Positions 34,249-43,936 of a DNA stretch of 49,839 nucleotides are shown piece by piece. Each line of letters begins with the position of its first letter. The stretch's first letter is position 1. The DNA is from JAQBRD01 sp041158765 (GTDB lineage: Bacteria; Patescibacteriota; Minisyncoccia; Phycocordibacterales; PALSA-1337), in contig JBEBAU010000032.1 in NCBI GenBank assembly GCA_041158765.1, forward strand, positions 1-49,839, given 5' to 3'. Below the pieces are notes generated by a model. The model saw nothing but the letters and a program-made list of their open reading frames with translations. It did not search any database and was not told where the DNA came from. A program made the translations under genes and the position numbers.

Positions 34249-35928
34249 TCAAATATGTTCGACTTCTGGCACAACGACCTTTGCTTTCCAGAACTTACGA
34301 TGTAGCGTATCCCACACTTCTCGTATCTCTTTATTTTTCAAAAGCACCAAAACAATAATACCGACGATAATACCGACGATACCCGCGCAGAATCCTTGCA
34401 TGAAAACCCCGAAGACAGTAGAGAGGCCGAATATTTTGCTGAAAAAACCAAGTGAAAGATATGTTGCATATCCCATGATGAGCGCTGCGCCGGTGCTTTG
34501 GAATAGGTTTGCTTTGATATTGCGAGTGAATCCTGGGTAATCTCTTTCAAACATATACCAACACAAACCAACATTGAAAAAGACTCCGATCGCATATGCA
34601 AGTGGCAATACCATAACGCTTGTACCTGTCTGTCCACTCACACGGAGTAATGCTTCAAGGAAATATCTAAATTCTGGAACTGCAAAGAATAGCTTGGTAA
34701 GTCCATACGCAAGAACCACAATAAGACCTGCCGATATGATATTGATAGTAAGCGGACGACGTGTAGCGCCTTCGGCATAATATGCTCGAACGAACAATAG
34801 TATGAGACTCTGTCCCATTACTGAAACCGTAAATATTGCGAGGACTGCAGCGGTGAGTCGAGTGTTTGACCAATCGAAATTTCCTGCTCCATAAATAACT
34901 CGTACAATTTGTGCACGAAGTACAATGAAAAGCACGGTAATTGGTGCGGACCAAAAAATAATGTGTCGTGCAGAGATAACCATCTGAGCAAGGAATTGAC
35001 CCCTCTCACCTCGAGCAAAAAACCGTGACAATGTCGGGAAAACAGCAGAAGAATAACTCACACCAATAATCGTAAGTGGAACTGATTGAAGATTGTATGC
35101 AAGATTAAAAATCGAAATTGAACCCCCTGCCATTAGCGAAGCGAGAGCAACAAGGAAAAAAGATGCGAGTTGATTTGCTGAAAGTGTTAGCGTGCGTGGC
35201 AATGATAATGTCACGACTTTTTTGATAGATGACCAATCAATGTGAAAAAGAAAGCGCGGATGCATTCGTTCATTCACAATGAATGGAACTTGAAGAACCA
35301 TATGCAAAAATGCACCAATAACTACCCCGCCAGCAAGGCCCAATAGTCCGAACGCTGGATACAAGAAAATAATACCCGCAATAATACCAATGTTATAGAG
35401 TAGCGGGCTTATTGCATAAATAAGAAAACGTCGTCGCATCTGTGTGATGCTTGAAAAAAAGTTTGAAAGACCGAGGAAGAATGGCGAAAGGAGCAAGAGA
35501 CGTGTCGCAGCAACAAGTTCACCGAATGATGCATCATCCTTGAAACCTGGGAGCAATACCGGAATAATATGTGGTACGAGAAAAAAGATAATGACGCTAA
35601 TTCCTGCCATCGCAAGGAAGAATGCTGAGAATACACTATCAATGAATGCGCGGCCCTTGTCAGCATCTTTTTCATATCGCTCCATAAAAAATGGCACGAG
35701 AACCGAAGCTGAAACCACTGAAGCAATCGTCACGAATATGAGATCCGGAATACGAAATGCCGCATAGTAGAGATCAAGAGCATGGCTTGCACCGAATGTG
35801 TATGCGAGTAATTTGTCACGAACGAGAGCGAGCACTTGTGAAAGAAAAGCAAAAAAAGCGAGAAGATACGCTGCTTCATGAAGGCCTTTTATTTCACGGC
35901 TAAAAAGTGTGAGAATTGCTTTTACCAT
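34249..35928 (-). CDS. murJ: Lipid II flippase MurJ
   Basis: 559 residues with about 14 membrane helices. Family marks: an opening LSQVLALVRDKLLAYTFGAS (the arginine-containing start of helix 1), DLYYAAFRIPDL, the SASVLVPFF segment, and LSLPRTLTLSANQL mid-chain. MurJ moves lipid II across the membrane for cell-wall building, which fits an organism with peptidoglycan. It lies 45 bases upstream of lepA on the same strand; a separate box (TATAGT) before lepA suggests partly independent expression. Confidence 0.93.
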   Translation of the reverse strand: MVKAILTLFSREIKGLHEAAYLLAFFAFLSQVLALVRDKLLAYTFGASHALDLYYAAFRIPDLIFVTIASVVSASVLVPFFMERYEKDADKGRAFIDSVFSAFFLAMAGISVIIFFLVPHIIPVLLPGFKDDASFGELVAATRLLLLSPFFLGLSNFFSSITQMRRRFLIYAISPLLYNIGIIAGIIFLYPAFGLLGLAGGVVIGAFLHMVLQVPFIVNERMHPRFLFHIDWSSIKKVVTLSLPRTLTLSANQLASFFLVALASLMAGGSISIFNLAYNLQSVPLTIIGVSYSSAVFPTLSRFFARGERGQFLAQMVISARHIIFWSAPITVLFIVLRAQIVRVIYGAGNFDWSNTRLTAAVLAIFTVSVMGQSLILLFVRAYYAEGATRRPLTINIISAGLIVVLAYGLTKLFFAVPEFRYFLEALLRVSGQTGTSVMVLPLAYAIGVFFNVGLCWYMFERDYPGFTRNIKANLFQSTGAALIMGYATYLSLGFFSKIFGLSTVFGVFMQGFCAGIVGIIVGIIVLVLLKNKEIREVWDTLHRKFWKAKVVVPEVEHI

Positions 35929-36022
35929 TATCTACTCTTTTGATCTATTGAGATGAAGTATATCAGTAAAGCAGCGCTGAAAAAAGGCATTGTGAAGGTT
36001 CGATGAAAAATATGGCGTGTTC

Positions 36023-36063
36023 ATCAAAAAAATAAAACAAAAAGCACCCCGTTGTGGAGTGCT
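36023..36063 (-). terminator. Rho-independent terminator of rnpB
   Basis: Minus strand: AGCACTCC pairs with GGGGTGCT, then TTTTTGTTTTATTTTTTT. Confidence 0.88.
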
Positions 36064-36509
36064 CTCTGATGTTGCTGTACCGATAAGCCGAGTTCTGTAT
36101 GTCAGTAGCTTGCGCCATCGACACGACAATCATTTATCTGGGAGGTGAGTTACCCCACCCCTCGAGCGGCACTTCCAAATTCAAAACGTGCGTTTTGTAT
36201 CTGGACACGGCCTTGCACCGAGGTAAGGATTTTGCCGTTGCACCCGCATGTCACCATGCGATTCATCCCCACTTACGTGTGGATGCCGTTGGCTTTCGCC
36301 TCGAGCGTCACTGTTCGCACCTCGCGCTTCTCCTCATGTATTGATTTACATCAACATATGAATCTTCGGCGGACGGGCATTACCCGCTACCATGCTGCTA
36401 ATTCTTGAATACTTGCGCACCCATGATTAGCCAGTGCTCGGACTTTCCTCTGTTGCGCGACACATATTTTCATATGAGGAGCGCGCAACAGCGATTGTCT
36501 GGTACTGCA
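36064..36509 (-). ncRNA. rnpB: RNase P RNA
   Basis: Read on the minus strand it carries the conserved 5' block AGAGGAAAGTCCGAGCAC and, near the 3' end, ACAGAACTCGGCTTATCGG, the two halves that pair to form the P4 core of bacterial RNase P RNA. The GC-rich stems between (GGGGTGGGGTAACTCACC and CGGGTAATGCCCG) fit the P15/P8-P10 region. It processes pre-tRNA 5' ends. The ends are set from the promoter and terminator and may be off by several bases. Frames reported across this stretch are not genes. Confidence 0.93.
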
Positions 36510-36515
36510 TTAACT

Positions 36516-36544
36516 ATTATATCACAACTTGAAGTGTTTGACAA
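36516..36544 (-). promoter_or_regulatory. Promoter of rnpB
   Basis: Minus strand: TTGTCA (544-539), 17-base spacer, TATAAT (521-516) with TGA before it. Confidence 0.8.
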
Positions 36545-36582
36545 ACACACCCAACTTTGCACAACAGGTGGTTTTCTATTTG

Positions 36583-37611
36583 TTACTCTGCACTCGCTTC
36601 TGGTTTTTTGTCGGCTTTCTTTTCTCCAGTTTTGCCATGAGCATGTGAGTCCACTTCATAGCTCGTATTCTGTGCTTCGAAGAAGTTCACGAGTTCATAC
36701 ACATCTGTTGCTGCGCTCATCCATTTTGCTGGGTTAGTAACATTGTAGAACTTCTCAAAACCGAGCTCTTCGAGACGACGATCCGCCACGTATTTCACAT
36801 ATTGATTCACATAGTCTGCATTGAGACCGAGAATACCATTTGGGAAAAGGTCCTTATTATAATCAACCTCCTTCTCCACTCCTTCAATAATAATATTTCG
36901 AATATCATCAGCGAATTCAGCAGTAAGAAGATCCTGATTTTCTTCGAGAATATTCTGAATAAGATTCATACCGAATTTCAAGTGCAATGATTCATCACGA
37001 AGCACCCAGTTAATCATAGAACCGAAGTTACGGAGCTGCTTCCTCTGGCGGAATGAAAGCACCACCATGAATCCTGAATAGAACCAAATACCTTCCATCA
37101 CGATATTCGTAGCGACGAGATTTCGAATGAAGTCTTTTTTGCCTTCTGTCGTCGAGACATCAAGTGACAGTTCAGTCATGCGCTTCATGTACTTGTTGAT
37201 GTAATCCTCCTTCGCTCGCATTGAAGGAACATTCAAATGGTGATTGAAGACTTTTTCTCGATCAAATGGGAATGTCTCGAGTACATATTCGAATGCAACG
37301 CAGTGATTTGCCTCTTCCCACATCTGCTTCGCAAGATACAAGTGACATTCAGGAGATTTGAGATATGGATATTGTCCAAGAGCAATTGAGCGATTCACAA
37401 TAAGCTCCGCTGGGTTGAAAAACGCCATAAGAAACTCAACTGCATGACGCTCGTCTTCGGTCATCTTTTTCCAATCGTCGAGATCCTCTTTCAATGTGAT
37501 CTCATGAGGAAACCAAGTATTGCGCACAGCTTGATTGTAGAGATCGTATGCCCAACGATACTTAATTGGGTGAAGACTTGTATCCTCTGGTGATGGTTTT
37601 CCGATAAGCAT
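36583..37611 (-). CDS. nrdB: Ribonucleotide reductase beta subunit with Phe at the radical site
   Basis: 342 residues, class I R2 fold. The metal ligands are visible: Glu 69, Glu 100 and His 103 (WEEANH), Glu 173 (VMEGIWFYSGF), Glu 207 and His 210 (RDESLH). The position of the radical Tyr (Tyr 122 in E. coli, four after the first His) is Phe 107, with Tyr at 109. Chlamydia R2 has the same H-x-x-x-F-x-Y layout and a Glu as first ligand; that class Ic enzyme uses a Mn/Fe centre instead of a tyrosyl radical. So this is probably class Ic-like. It ends in a Lys/Glu tail. The gene lies 53 bases after nrdA. Confidence 0.93.
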   Translation of the reverse strand: MLIGKPSPEDTSLHPIKYRWAYDLYNQAVRNTWFPHEITLKEDLDDWKKMTEDERHAVEFLMAFFNPAELIVNRSIALGQYPYLKSPECHLYLAKQMWEEANHCVAFEYVLETFPFDREKVFNHHLNVPSMRAKEDYINKYMKRMTELSLDVSTTEGKKDFIRNLVATNIVMEGIWFYSGFMVVLSFRQRKQLRNFGSMINWVLRDESLHLKFGMNLIQNILEENQDLLTAEFADDIRNIIIEGVEKEVDYNKDLFPNGILGLNADYVNQYVKYVADRRLEELGFEKFYNVTNPAKWMSAATDVYELVNFFEAQNTSYEVDSHAHGKTGEKKADKKPEASAE

Positions 37612-37664
37612 TTGTGTATTGAATTAGTTATTAATACGGTTATATGTGAAAGACATTCCCCACA

Positions 37665-40379
37665 TTACTGGCAAGCATCACATTGTGCAAGTAGTGCCGG
37701 ATCAGTAGGGCAAACTTTTGGTTTTTTCTTAGTGGTGATTGCTCCAGCAGAAGATGCGACTTCAGAACCGATATGCATTGCAGCGGCGAGATCTGATATT
37801 GATGTGTATGCTGCTTTTGGTATTGATGTTGAAACTGGTGCAGGTGTTGATGCGAATGCTGCTGTTGATGCTATCGGTGATGCTACATGCTTCACGGCAA
37901 TAGGTTCTGCTTTTATTTCAAGTGGCATAATGATCTGCTCTGGAGCAGGAACACTTGTGATTACCTTCACTGGTTCTACATCGTCTTTCTTTGCAGAAGC
38001 AACTGCAGCAAAACCTCTCTTACCCATCTGCTCGGCCTTATTAACCTTGACCGTACTCTGCTCAGCTGTGTGTCGAGGCTTCATGTGGAGATAATACGTA
38101 GACTTGAGACCCTTCTTCCATGCAGTCGTATATATATTGAGTGTCTCATCAAGATCTCGAGTCTCCAAATACATATTTCGTGAAAGCGCTTGATCAACCC
38201 ACTTCTGTGCACGACCAGCAACTTCAATATATGCAAACGGTGATGTAGTAAATGAAGTCTTATACACATCTTTGATGTGCTGAGGGATGCCGTCAATATT
38301 CGAAATATCCCCCTGATTCTCAATAATCTTCTCACGCACCTTCTCCCAAATATTCATATTCTTGAGATCGCGAACAAGATTGTGGTTGAGGTCGAGGTAT
38401 TTGCCGGAGATTTTATTTCGAGAAAAAACCTGCGCGAATCGTGGATCGATACCTGGAGTAGTTCCTACAACAAGACCAATATTGGCATTCGGAGCAACAG
38501 CCATGAGTGTTGCATTGCGTATTCCCTTCTTCACCTTCTCTCGAAGAAGATTCCAATTGAGACCCTTGTGATGGCTTCTTTCATCAATTGAAACTGGAAT
38601 ACCTCGTGATTCACCAACCTTACGAAGTGTATCAATTGGCACACGACCCTTCGACCATTCTGAACCAGCGAAGTGCATATATGAACCACGCTCTGCAGCG
38701 AGATTTGCACTTTCATCAATTGCCATATAACTTACAAATTCAAAAATCCGATCAGCGAAGTCCCATGCATGCTCACTGTCATATGCCATACCGAGTTGTT
38801 CGATCGTATCTGAGAATCCCATGACACCGAGACCGATTGCGCGATTCTCTCGGTCTGACTTAGCAGCTTCAGGAATCGGAAGTTCATTGATATCAATGAG
38901 GTTATCGAGCTGACGAACAGCAAGACGCACTGACTCTTCGAGTCGAGACCAATTGACCTCCTTGTTCTTCACATGCGCAGCGAGGTTGAGTGAAGCGAGG
39001 TTACATACAGCGACATTGTCTCGATCTTGTGGAAGACAAATCTCAGTACAGAGATTCGACATATGAATCGTACCAGTGTTGTTGTTGAGAGCGCGATTGT
39101 TGATGGTGTCTTTCCAAATAAGCCAAGGATGCGAAGTAGATTGAAGTGAAACAAGAATCTGGCGATATTGCTCGGCTGCAGGCACCTTCTTGAACATACG
39201 AATCTGACCCTTTTCAGCCATATCAACATAATGTGCATAGCGAGCACTGAATTCCTGACCATAAAGCTCATTGAGATCTGCAACATCTGCAGGATCGAAC
39301 ATATACCAATCTTCTCCTGCTTCTGCACGCTTCATGAATTCATCTGAAAGGAATACTGCGGTATTAGCTGTTCGCATACGAGCATAGTCATCTCCAGCAT
39401 TATGCTTCCAATCAAGATATTCTGGGAAATCAAGGTGCCAGTTCTCCATATAGAAACAGAGCGCGCCCTTTTTCTTACCTCCACGCATAACCGCACGAAT
39501 AGCAGTGTCAATAATCTTAGCAAACGGTGTAGGACCTGATGAAGCTCCACCGAAGTTCGACTTCAATGGCGAACCAGTCGCGCGAAGCTTGGTGACTGAA
39601 GCACCAATACCCCCAGAACCCTTCGAAAGCATGAGCACATCTGAAACAGACTTTGCAATGTGTCCCATATCGTCATGAATTTCGAGCAAGTAACAATTAG
39701 AAAGTGCTGGACGTGTTGTACCCGCACCAAGATTCGTTGAACCACCAGCAATGTACTGAAGTCGAGACATTTTGTCATAAAACTTCTTTGCGTATTCGTT
39801 TGGATTCTTTTCATTATATGAAAGTCCCATTGCAACACGCATGAAAAAGTACTGTGGAGTCTCGAGAGGTTGCGAATGAATGTCTTTCAAAAAATATCTG
39901 TTCACAAGACCATCAAGTCCTGCGTACACAAACAAATCATCACGAGTGATATCGAGCACATCCGCAAGAGCATTCAAATCAAACTTCTCGAGCATATTCG
40001 GGTGAAGTCTATGAGCAGCAACACCCTCTCTTATGTATGAAAGGAAGCCCTCCTTATGCTTCTTCTTGAGATCGACTTCATCCTCCTTATCATATTCACC
40101 AATGACTTTGCGATACACCATCTTGAGCAAGAGGCGCACAGCGACTTTGTCATAGTCAGTATCCTCCTTGATATTCTGAACAGCAGCATTAATTGTTGCT
40201 TGATCGAGTTCATCAGTGGTAATACCGCTGTACAAGGTAAGACTTGTCTCAGTCGCAATCTGTGTGACCATAGCGATCGGGTCAGCGAGACCTGCGCATG
40301 CACGTTCAATCGACCGATTTATTTTGTCGGCATTAAATGGCACCAAAGTGCCATCATTTTTTTTGATGGATATGCTCAT
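37665..40379 (-). CDS. nrdA: Ribonucleotide reductase alpha subunit
   Basis: 904 residues. An N-terminal ATP-cone (KKNDGTLVPFNADKINRSI, at 6-95) for allosteric control, then the catalytic barrel: SNCYLLEI, GSGGIGASVTKLRATG, NLCTEICLP with the thiyl Cys, VCNLASLNLA, and later APNANIGLVVGTTPGIDP. After the barrel (residue about 780) comes an Ala/Pro/Ser-rich linker of about 100 residues ending in a Cys-rich tail (KVCPTDPALLAQCDACQ) whose final C-x-x-C shuttles electrons from glutaredoxin or thioredoxin. The linker is unusually long. It is upstream of nrdB in the same operon. Confidence 0.96.
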   Translation of the reverse strand: MSISIKKNDGTLVPFNADKINRSIERACAGLADPIAMVTQIATETSLTLYSGITTDELDQATINAAVQNIKEDTDYDKVAVRLLLKMVYRKVIGEYDKEDEVDLKKKHKEGFLSYIREGVAAHRLHPNMLEKFDLNALADVLDITRDDLFVYAGLDGLVNRYFLKDIHSQPLETPQYFFMRVAMGLSYNEKNPNEYAKKFYDKMSRLQYIAGGSTNLGAGTTRPALSNCYLLEIHDDMGHIAKSVSDVLMLSKGSGGIGASVTKLRATGSPLKSNFGGASSGPTPFAKIIDTAIRAVMRGGKKKGALCFYMENWHLDFPEYLDWKHNAGDDYARMRTANTAVFLSDEFMKRAEAGEDWYMFDPADVADLNELYGQEFSARYAHYVDMAEKGQIRMFKKVPAAEQYRQILVSLQSTSHPWLIWKDTINNRALNNNTGTIHMSNLCTEICLPQDRDNVAVCNLASLNLAAHVKNKEVNWSRLEESVRLAVRQLDNLIDINELPIPEAAKSDRENRAIGLGVMGFSDTIEQLGMAYDSEHAWDFADRIFEFVSYMAIDESANLAAERGSYMHFAGSEWSKGRVPIDTLRKVGESRGIPVSIDERSHHKGLNWNLLREKVKKGIRNATLMAVAPNANIGLVVGTTPGIDPRFAQVFSRNKISGKYLDLNHNLVRDLKNMNIWEKVREKIIENQGDISNIDGIPQHIKDVYKTSFTTSPFAYIEVAGRAQKWVDQALSRNMYLETRDLDETLNIYTTAWKKGLKSTYYLHMKPRHTAEQSTVKVNKAEQMGKRGFAAVASAKKDDVEPVKVITSVPAPEQIIMPLEIKAEPIAVKHVASPIASTAAFASTPAPVSTSIPKAAYTSISDLAAAMHIGSEVASSAGAITTKKKPKVCPTDPALLAQCDACQ

Positions 40380-40452
40380 GGGGTAGGGCTTTTGTTAAAA
40401 TACTAGTAGTGGTATCTATTTTACTCTTCCCTATGCAGAATGATATGTGGAT

Positions 40453-40488
40453 AAGTGATTTTTTTTCAGTGAAAAACAAAAATCACTT
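40453..40488 (-). terminator. Possible terminator after DUF192 gene
   Basis: AAGTGATTTTT (453-463) pairs with AAAAATCACTT (478-488). An AT-rich stem that overlaps the stop codon; there is no long T-run beyond it. Confidence 0.35.
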
Positions 40489-40947
40489 CGTGTAAATGTG
40501 TGCCTTCAAAAAATCGAGTGTGCTGCCCTCCGTATAGTTATTTTTTTTTGCAATTCCGGCTGATACCTCAAGAACAAAACGACTTTTTTCACGAGATGAA
40601 AAAATTTTTGGATAACTTTCGGGTAAAACATCATTTTCAACATGCACGACTCGCATATTTTCATCGAGCCAAATAATATCAATCCCAAATTTCATGTCTT
40701 TCATCCAAAATGCATGCTCACTTGATTCATCAAAAACAAAAAGCATTCCGGTATCTGATGCGAGACTGTCTCGTCCTCCCAAACCGAGCTCTTTTTCAGA
40801 ATTAGTATCCGCGACGAGCACATATGATAGTGGTTCGATAATGCCAACCTCTTTTTTAGAGCTCTTTTGTGTATATTGTACGAGCAAAAATGTGATAATT
40901 GCCACAAGAATGACAGTTCCGATGCTTTGCGGTAAGCTAAATTTCAT
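40483..40947 (-). CDS. DUF192 protein, membrane-anchored
   Basis: 154 residues. A membrane anchor at about 9-26 (GTVILVAIITFLLVQY) is followed by the DUF192 core: ELGLGGRDSLASDTGMLFVFD, HAFWMKDMKFGIDIIWLDE, then FVLEVSAG. The domain is common in bacteria and archaea and has no proven function. The start at 40947 is supported by TGG TAGACT (40954-40959, minus strand) ending 7 bases before the ATG. It stops with TGA. Confidence 0.88.
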   Translation of the reverse strand: MKFSLPQSIGTVILVAIITFLLVQYTQKSSKKEVGIIEPLSYVLVADTNSEKELGLGGRDSLASDTGMLFVFDESSEHAFWMKDMKFGIDIIWLDENMRVVHVENDVLPESYPKIFSSREKSRFVLEVSAGIAKKNNYTEGSTLDFLKAHIYTK

Positions 40948-40991
40948 GGTATAAGTCTACCATATCATTAATTAATTATTTTCATACATAT

Positions 40992-41399
40992 ATGTTGTAT
41001 ATCAATATATGGGCAGTGATTGTGGCCGCTATTGCAATGTTTGCAATCGGAGCAGTTTGGTATTCAGTACTTTTTGGAAAGCAGTGGATGAAGCTTTCAA
41101 ATATTCCTATGCCGAATCCAATGCCGCCAATTAGTTCAATGTTCCCTTCGTATGCGTATTATTTCCTCACAACTCTCGTTACTTCATTTATTTTGAGCAA
41201 ATTGATTTCTTGGTTCTGTAACGGAAGCATGACAAGCGCACTCAAGCTTGCTTTCCTTATTTGGCTCGGATTCATTGCAATGCTCAATCTCTCAGGTGTT
41301 ATCTGGGAAAAGAAACCTTGGGCTCTCTACTGGATCCACGCAGGATGTAGCCTTGTTGCAATCTTCGCTGCAACACTCATACTCATTAGCTGGAAATAA
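40992..41399 (+). CDS. DUF1761-family membrane protein
   Basis: 135 residues with four helices. The opening NIWAVIVAAIAMFAIGAVWYSVLFGKQWMK, the SKLISW and FLIWLGFIA segments, and the closing WIHAGCSLVAIFAATLIL fit DUF1761, an uncharacterised membrane family. A hairpin that can end transcription in both directions separates it from the convergent DoxX-like gene. Confidence 0.75.
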   Translation: MLYINIWAVIVAAIAMFAIGAVWYSVLFGKQWMKLSNIPMPNPMPPISSMFPSYAYYFLTTLVTSFILSKLISWFCNGSMTSALKLAFLIWLGFIAMLNLSGVIWEKKPWALYWIHAGCSLVAIFAATLILISWK

Positions 41400-41408
41400 A
41401 GACAAAAG

Positions 41409-41472
41409 AATAAAACCACCTTTTGTTTGGGCTATCCACGGAAGCTCCAAACAAAAGGTGGTTTTATTTTTT
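41409..41472. terminator. Long bidirectional terminator
   Basis: A 22-bp perfect stem (409-430 with 447-468) enclosing 16 bases. It has an A-run on one side and a T-run on the other, so it can serve both convergent genes. Confidence 0.9.
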
Positions 41473-41475
41473 GTA

Positions 41476-41943
41476 TTATCTGCGCCCTCTTTCGTGTGAC
41501 ATTGGAGTGAGGTGTGCAGCAACACCAATAGCGAGAGCAATAATCACGAGGTTTTTGATAATATATTGACCTTCAAGTGTCGGTGTAAGAAATCCTTGCC
41601 AAGTGACTGCTGTGAGAAGAAAAAGTGGCAATATTGTTGTAATCATATGCCCCACAAGAAGCGCTATTGCAAAACGCTCACATCGAGGAATAAGGAAAGC
41701 AATACCAATCACCATTTCATACAGAGCAAATAGGATAATAAATGTATTGAAAGTGATGAATGGCAGTGTCTGTTCCAAAAGTCCTGAAACAAGTGGGTTT
41801 GCAGGGCTTGTGCCAATAATTTTCAATATTCCAAACCAAAAAAACACAATAAAAAGAGACAGTCGTGCTGCGGGCATACTCGCACGTCGCAATACATGGA
41901 TAATACGATCGTCTATTTTTTCAAATGTATTTCGAATACTCAT
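41476..41943 (-). CDS. DoxX/YkgB-like membrane protein
   Basis: 155 residues with four or five helices. LSLFIVFFWFGILKI, then NPLVSGLLE, then a YEMVIGIAFLIPRCERFA segment fits the DUF417/YkgB branch of the DoxX group, some of which affect chlorine or redox stress; the function here is unknown. It starts a few bases after the ABC exporter stop and could be cotranscribed with it. Confidence 0.7.
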   Translation of the reverse strand: MSIRNTFEKIDDRIIHVLRRASMPAARLSLFIVFFWFGILKIIGTSPANPLVSGLLEQTLPFITFNTFIILFALYEMVIGIAFLIPRCERFAIALLVGHMITTILPLFLLTAVTWQGFLTPTLEGQYIIKNLVIIALAIGVAAHLTPMSHERGRR

Positions 41944-41947
41944 ACTA

Positions 41948-43855
41948 CTATTCTATCTCTCCTTGAATGAAACCACCAGACTGAAGTGACCAGAGTTTTG
42001 CATACATTCCAGCATTATCAGCAATAAGCTTTTCATGTGTTCCCTCTTCTATAATAGTGCCGTGATTTACCACGATGATGCGGTCCATCTTTTTTATTGT
42101 TGAAAGACGGTGTGCAATCACGATAACCGTCTTATTTTTCATAAGAACATCGAGTGCCTCTTGAATCAAAACCTCAGAATGAGAGTCGAGACTTGATGTT
42201 GCTTCGTCGAGAATAAGTATCGGAGCATTTTTCAAAATTGCACGAGCAATTGCTACACGTTGACGTTCACCTCCAGACAATTTCACGCCGCGTTCCCCAA
42301 CATAAGTATCGTAGCCTTGTGGGAAGCTCGAAATAAATTCATGACAGTGTGCGAGCTTCGCCGCTTGAATCACCTCCTCATCAGTCGCGTCGAGACGACC
42401 GTATCGAATGTTTTCCATAAGTGTTCGATGAAATAGAATCGGATCTTGCGGAACAAATGAAATCGAATTTCGCAAGCTATCTTGAGTAACTTTTGAAATA
42501 TCTTGCCCATCAATACTGATTGAACCAGATTGTATATCATAGAATCGAAGTATGAGACGCACGAGTGTAGACTTACCTGCTCCAGAAGGACCAATGAAAG
42601 CCACTCGCTCGCCAGAAGCAATAGCGAGACTCACTCCGCGAATCACAGGATTTCCTTGATCAAAAGCGAATGCAACATTTTTGAGTTCAACTGTTCCCCC
42701 TGATACCGTGATAGCTTTTGCATTTGGTGCATCCTGTATTTCGTGTGGCAATTTCATCACATCAACTGCCTCTTTTGAATCAGCAAATGCCTCATACATA
42801 TCTCGAATAATACGACTCGAATTCCAAATATCCTCATTCAAACTCAGAATATATGTCTGTGCAAGTACAAAAATACCAACAGTAACACCGCCCTGTCCCC
42901 AGTATTTAATCGTAATATAGAAAACAGTGAAATGAATTACTACGCTAAATAGTGCATAAATCGTATCTGAAAAAATATCAATATTCCATCGCTTTCTCCA
43001 AAGACGAGCATAGTCACTCACAACCTTATGAAATCTATTATTTTCATGCCCTCGCGCGCCAAAAAGCTGAATCGTTGTGTGATTACCAAGCGCGTCAGAA
43101 GTGGCCGCGGAAACTCTAGAGTCTGCTTCTGAAGTAAGCAAACTGTATTTCAATTTCCACCGAGCAATACCGTATGAAGTGATGAAAAGGAAAAGGATCC
43201 ATGCGCCAAGTACCCACGCAAGAAGCTTATATGTAAATGTGAGTACTACAATAATACCAACGATACGAACTATCATCGGAATAATGTTATAAAAAAGCCT
43301 ATCAGTAACATTATTGAATGAGCGCGTGAAACGAGCGATACGCTGCACGAGACCTCCTGTGAAATTACTTGAAAAGAATCCGTATGAATGTCCAATGAAA
43401 TACGCAAACGCTCGCTCTCTCAAATCAGTTGATACTCGAATATATGCATAGTTATCAAAATACGCTCCGAGTCTTCGTAATAGAGCCCCCGAAAGACCTA
43501 AACCAAAAATAATAAACAGAATGTGCATGAGAAGTGGCACTGATGCTTGAAGCTCAGCCGCCTCTGTACCTGTTTTTGCAAGAACATCAAAAAAGTCTTT
43601 GAGGTAGAGTGGCGTCATGACACTCATGAGGAATGTTGAAATAACAAATGAAAGAACTATCACCAAATAGATCCATCGTACTGATCGCATTGATGTCCAA
43701 TATTCACGGAAAACATCTGAAAGTCGCGCCATTCCGTCTTGTGGCTTCTTTTTCTTCATATTTTTTGTGTCATTTGTATTTTTTTGTGTTTTTTCCATAG
43801 ATTTTGATGAAATTACATTATGCCACTCGAAGCTTGTTTTTGGAAGAGATATCAT
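41948..43855 (-). CDS. ABC exporter (fused membrane and ATPase domains)
   Basis: 635 residues. A membrane domain with six helices at about 55-345 is followed by the ATPase at about 385-620: GPSGAGKST (Walker A), SFVPQDPILF (Q loop), LSGGERQRVA (signature), ILILDEATSS (Walker B) and VIAHRLSTI (H loop). It is a type IV half-transporter acting as a dimer, exporting lipids, peptides or drugs; the substrate is unknown. The N-terminal 30 residues are Lys/Asn-rich, and the ATG at 43855 overlaps a TGC TATATG box, so a start further in (ATG at 43798) is possible. Confidence 0.92.
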   Translation of the reverse strand: MISLPKTSFEWHNVISSKSMEKTQKNTNDTKNMKKKKPQDGMARLSDVFREYWTSMRSVRWIYLVIVLSFVISTFLMSVMTPLYLKDFFDVLAKTGTEAAELQASVPLLMHILFIIFGLGLSGALLRRLGAYFDNYAYIRVSTDLRERAFAYFIGHSYGFFSSNFTGGLVQRIARFTRSFNNVTDRLFYNIIPMIVRIVGIIVVLTFTYKLLAWVLGAWILFLFITSYGIARWKLKYSLLTSEADSRVSAATSDALGNHTTIQLFGARGHENNRFHKVVSDYARLWRKRWNIDIFSDTIYALFSVVIHFTVFYITIKYWGQGGVTVGIFVLAQTYILSLNEDIWNSSRIIRDMYEAFADSKEAVDVMKLPHEIQDAPNAKAITVSGGTVELKNVAFAFDQGNPVIRGVSLAIASGERVAFIGPSGAGKSTLVRLILRFYDIQSGSISIDGQDISKVTQDSLRNSISFVPQDPILFHRTLMENIRYGRLDATDEEVIQAAKLAHCHEFISSFPQGYDTYVGERGVKLSGGERQRVAIARAILKNAPILILDEATSSLDSHSEVLIQEALDVLMKNKTVIVIAHRLSTIKKMDRIIVVNHGTIIEEGTHEKLIADNAGMYAKLWSLQSGGFIQGEIE

Positions 43856-43936
43856 ATAGCATCAATACCAGTCTTTTATTTTGACCTTCGCAAATCTTAA
43901 ACCTCCAAACAAAACAACACAGAACAAGGACAAGTT

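Noticed and set aside
36099..36737. Open frames of 81-110 codons on the plus strand
   Set aside because: They cover rnpB and the end of nrdB; no codon bias or homology.
40483..40947. Possible recoding of TGA
   Set aside because: TGA ends this gene at the expected family length and no in-frame TGA interrupts other genes.
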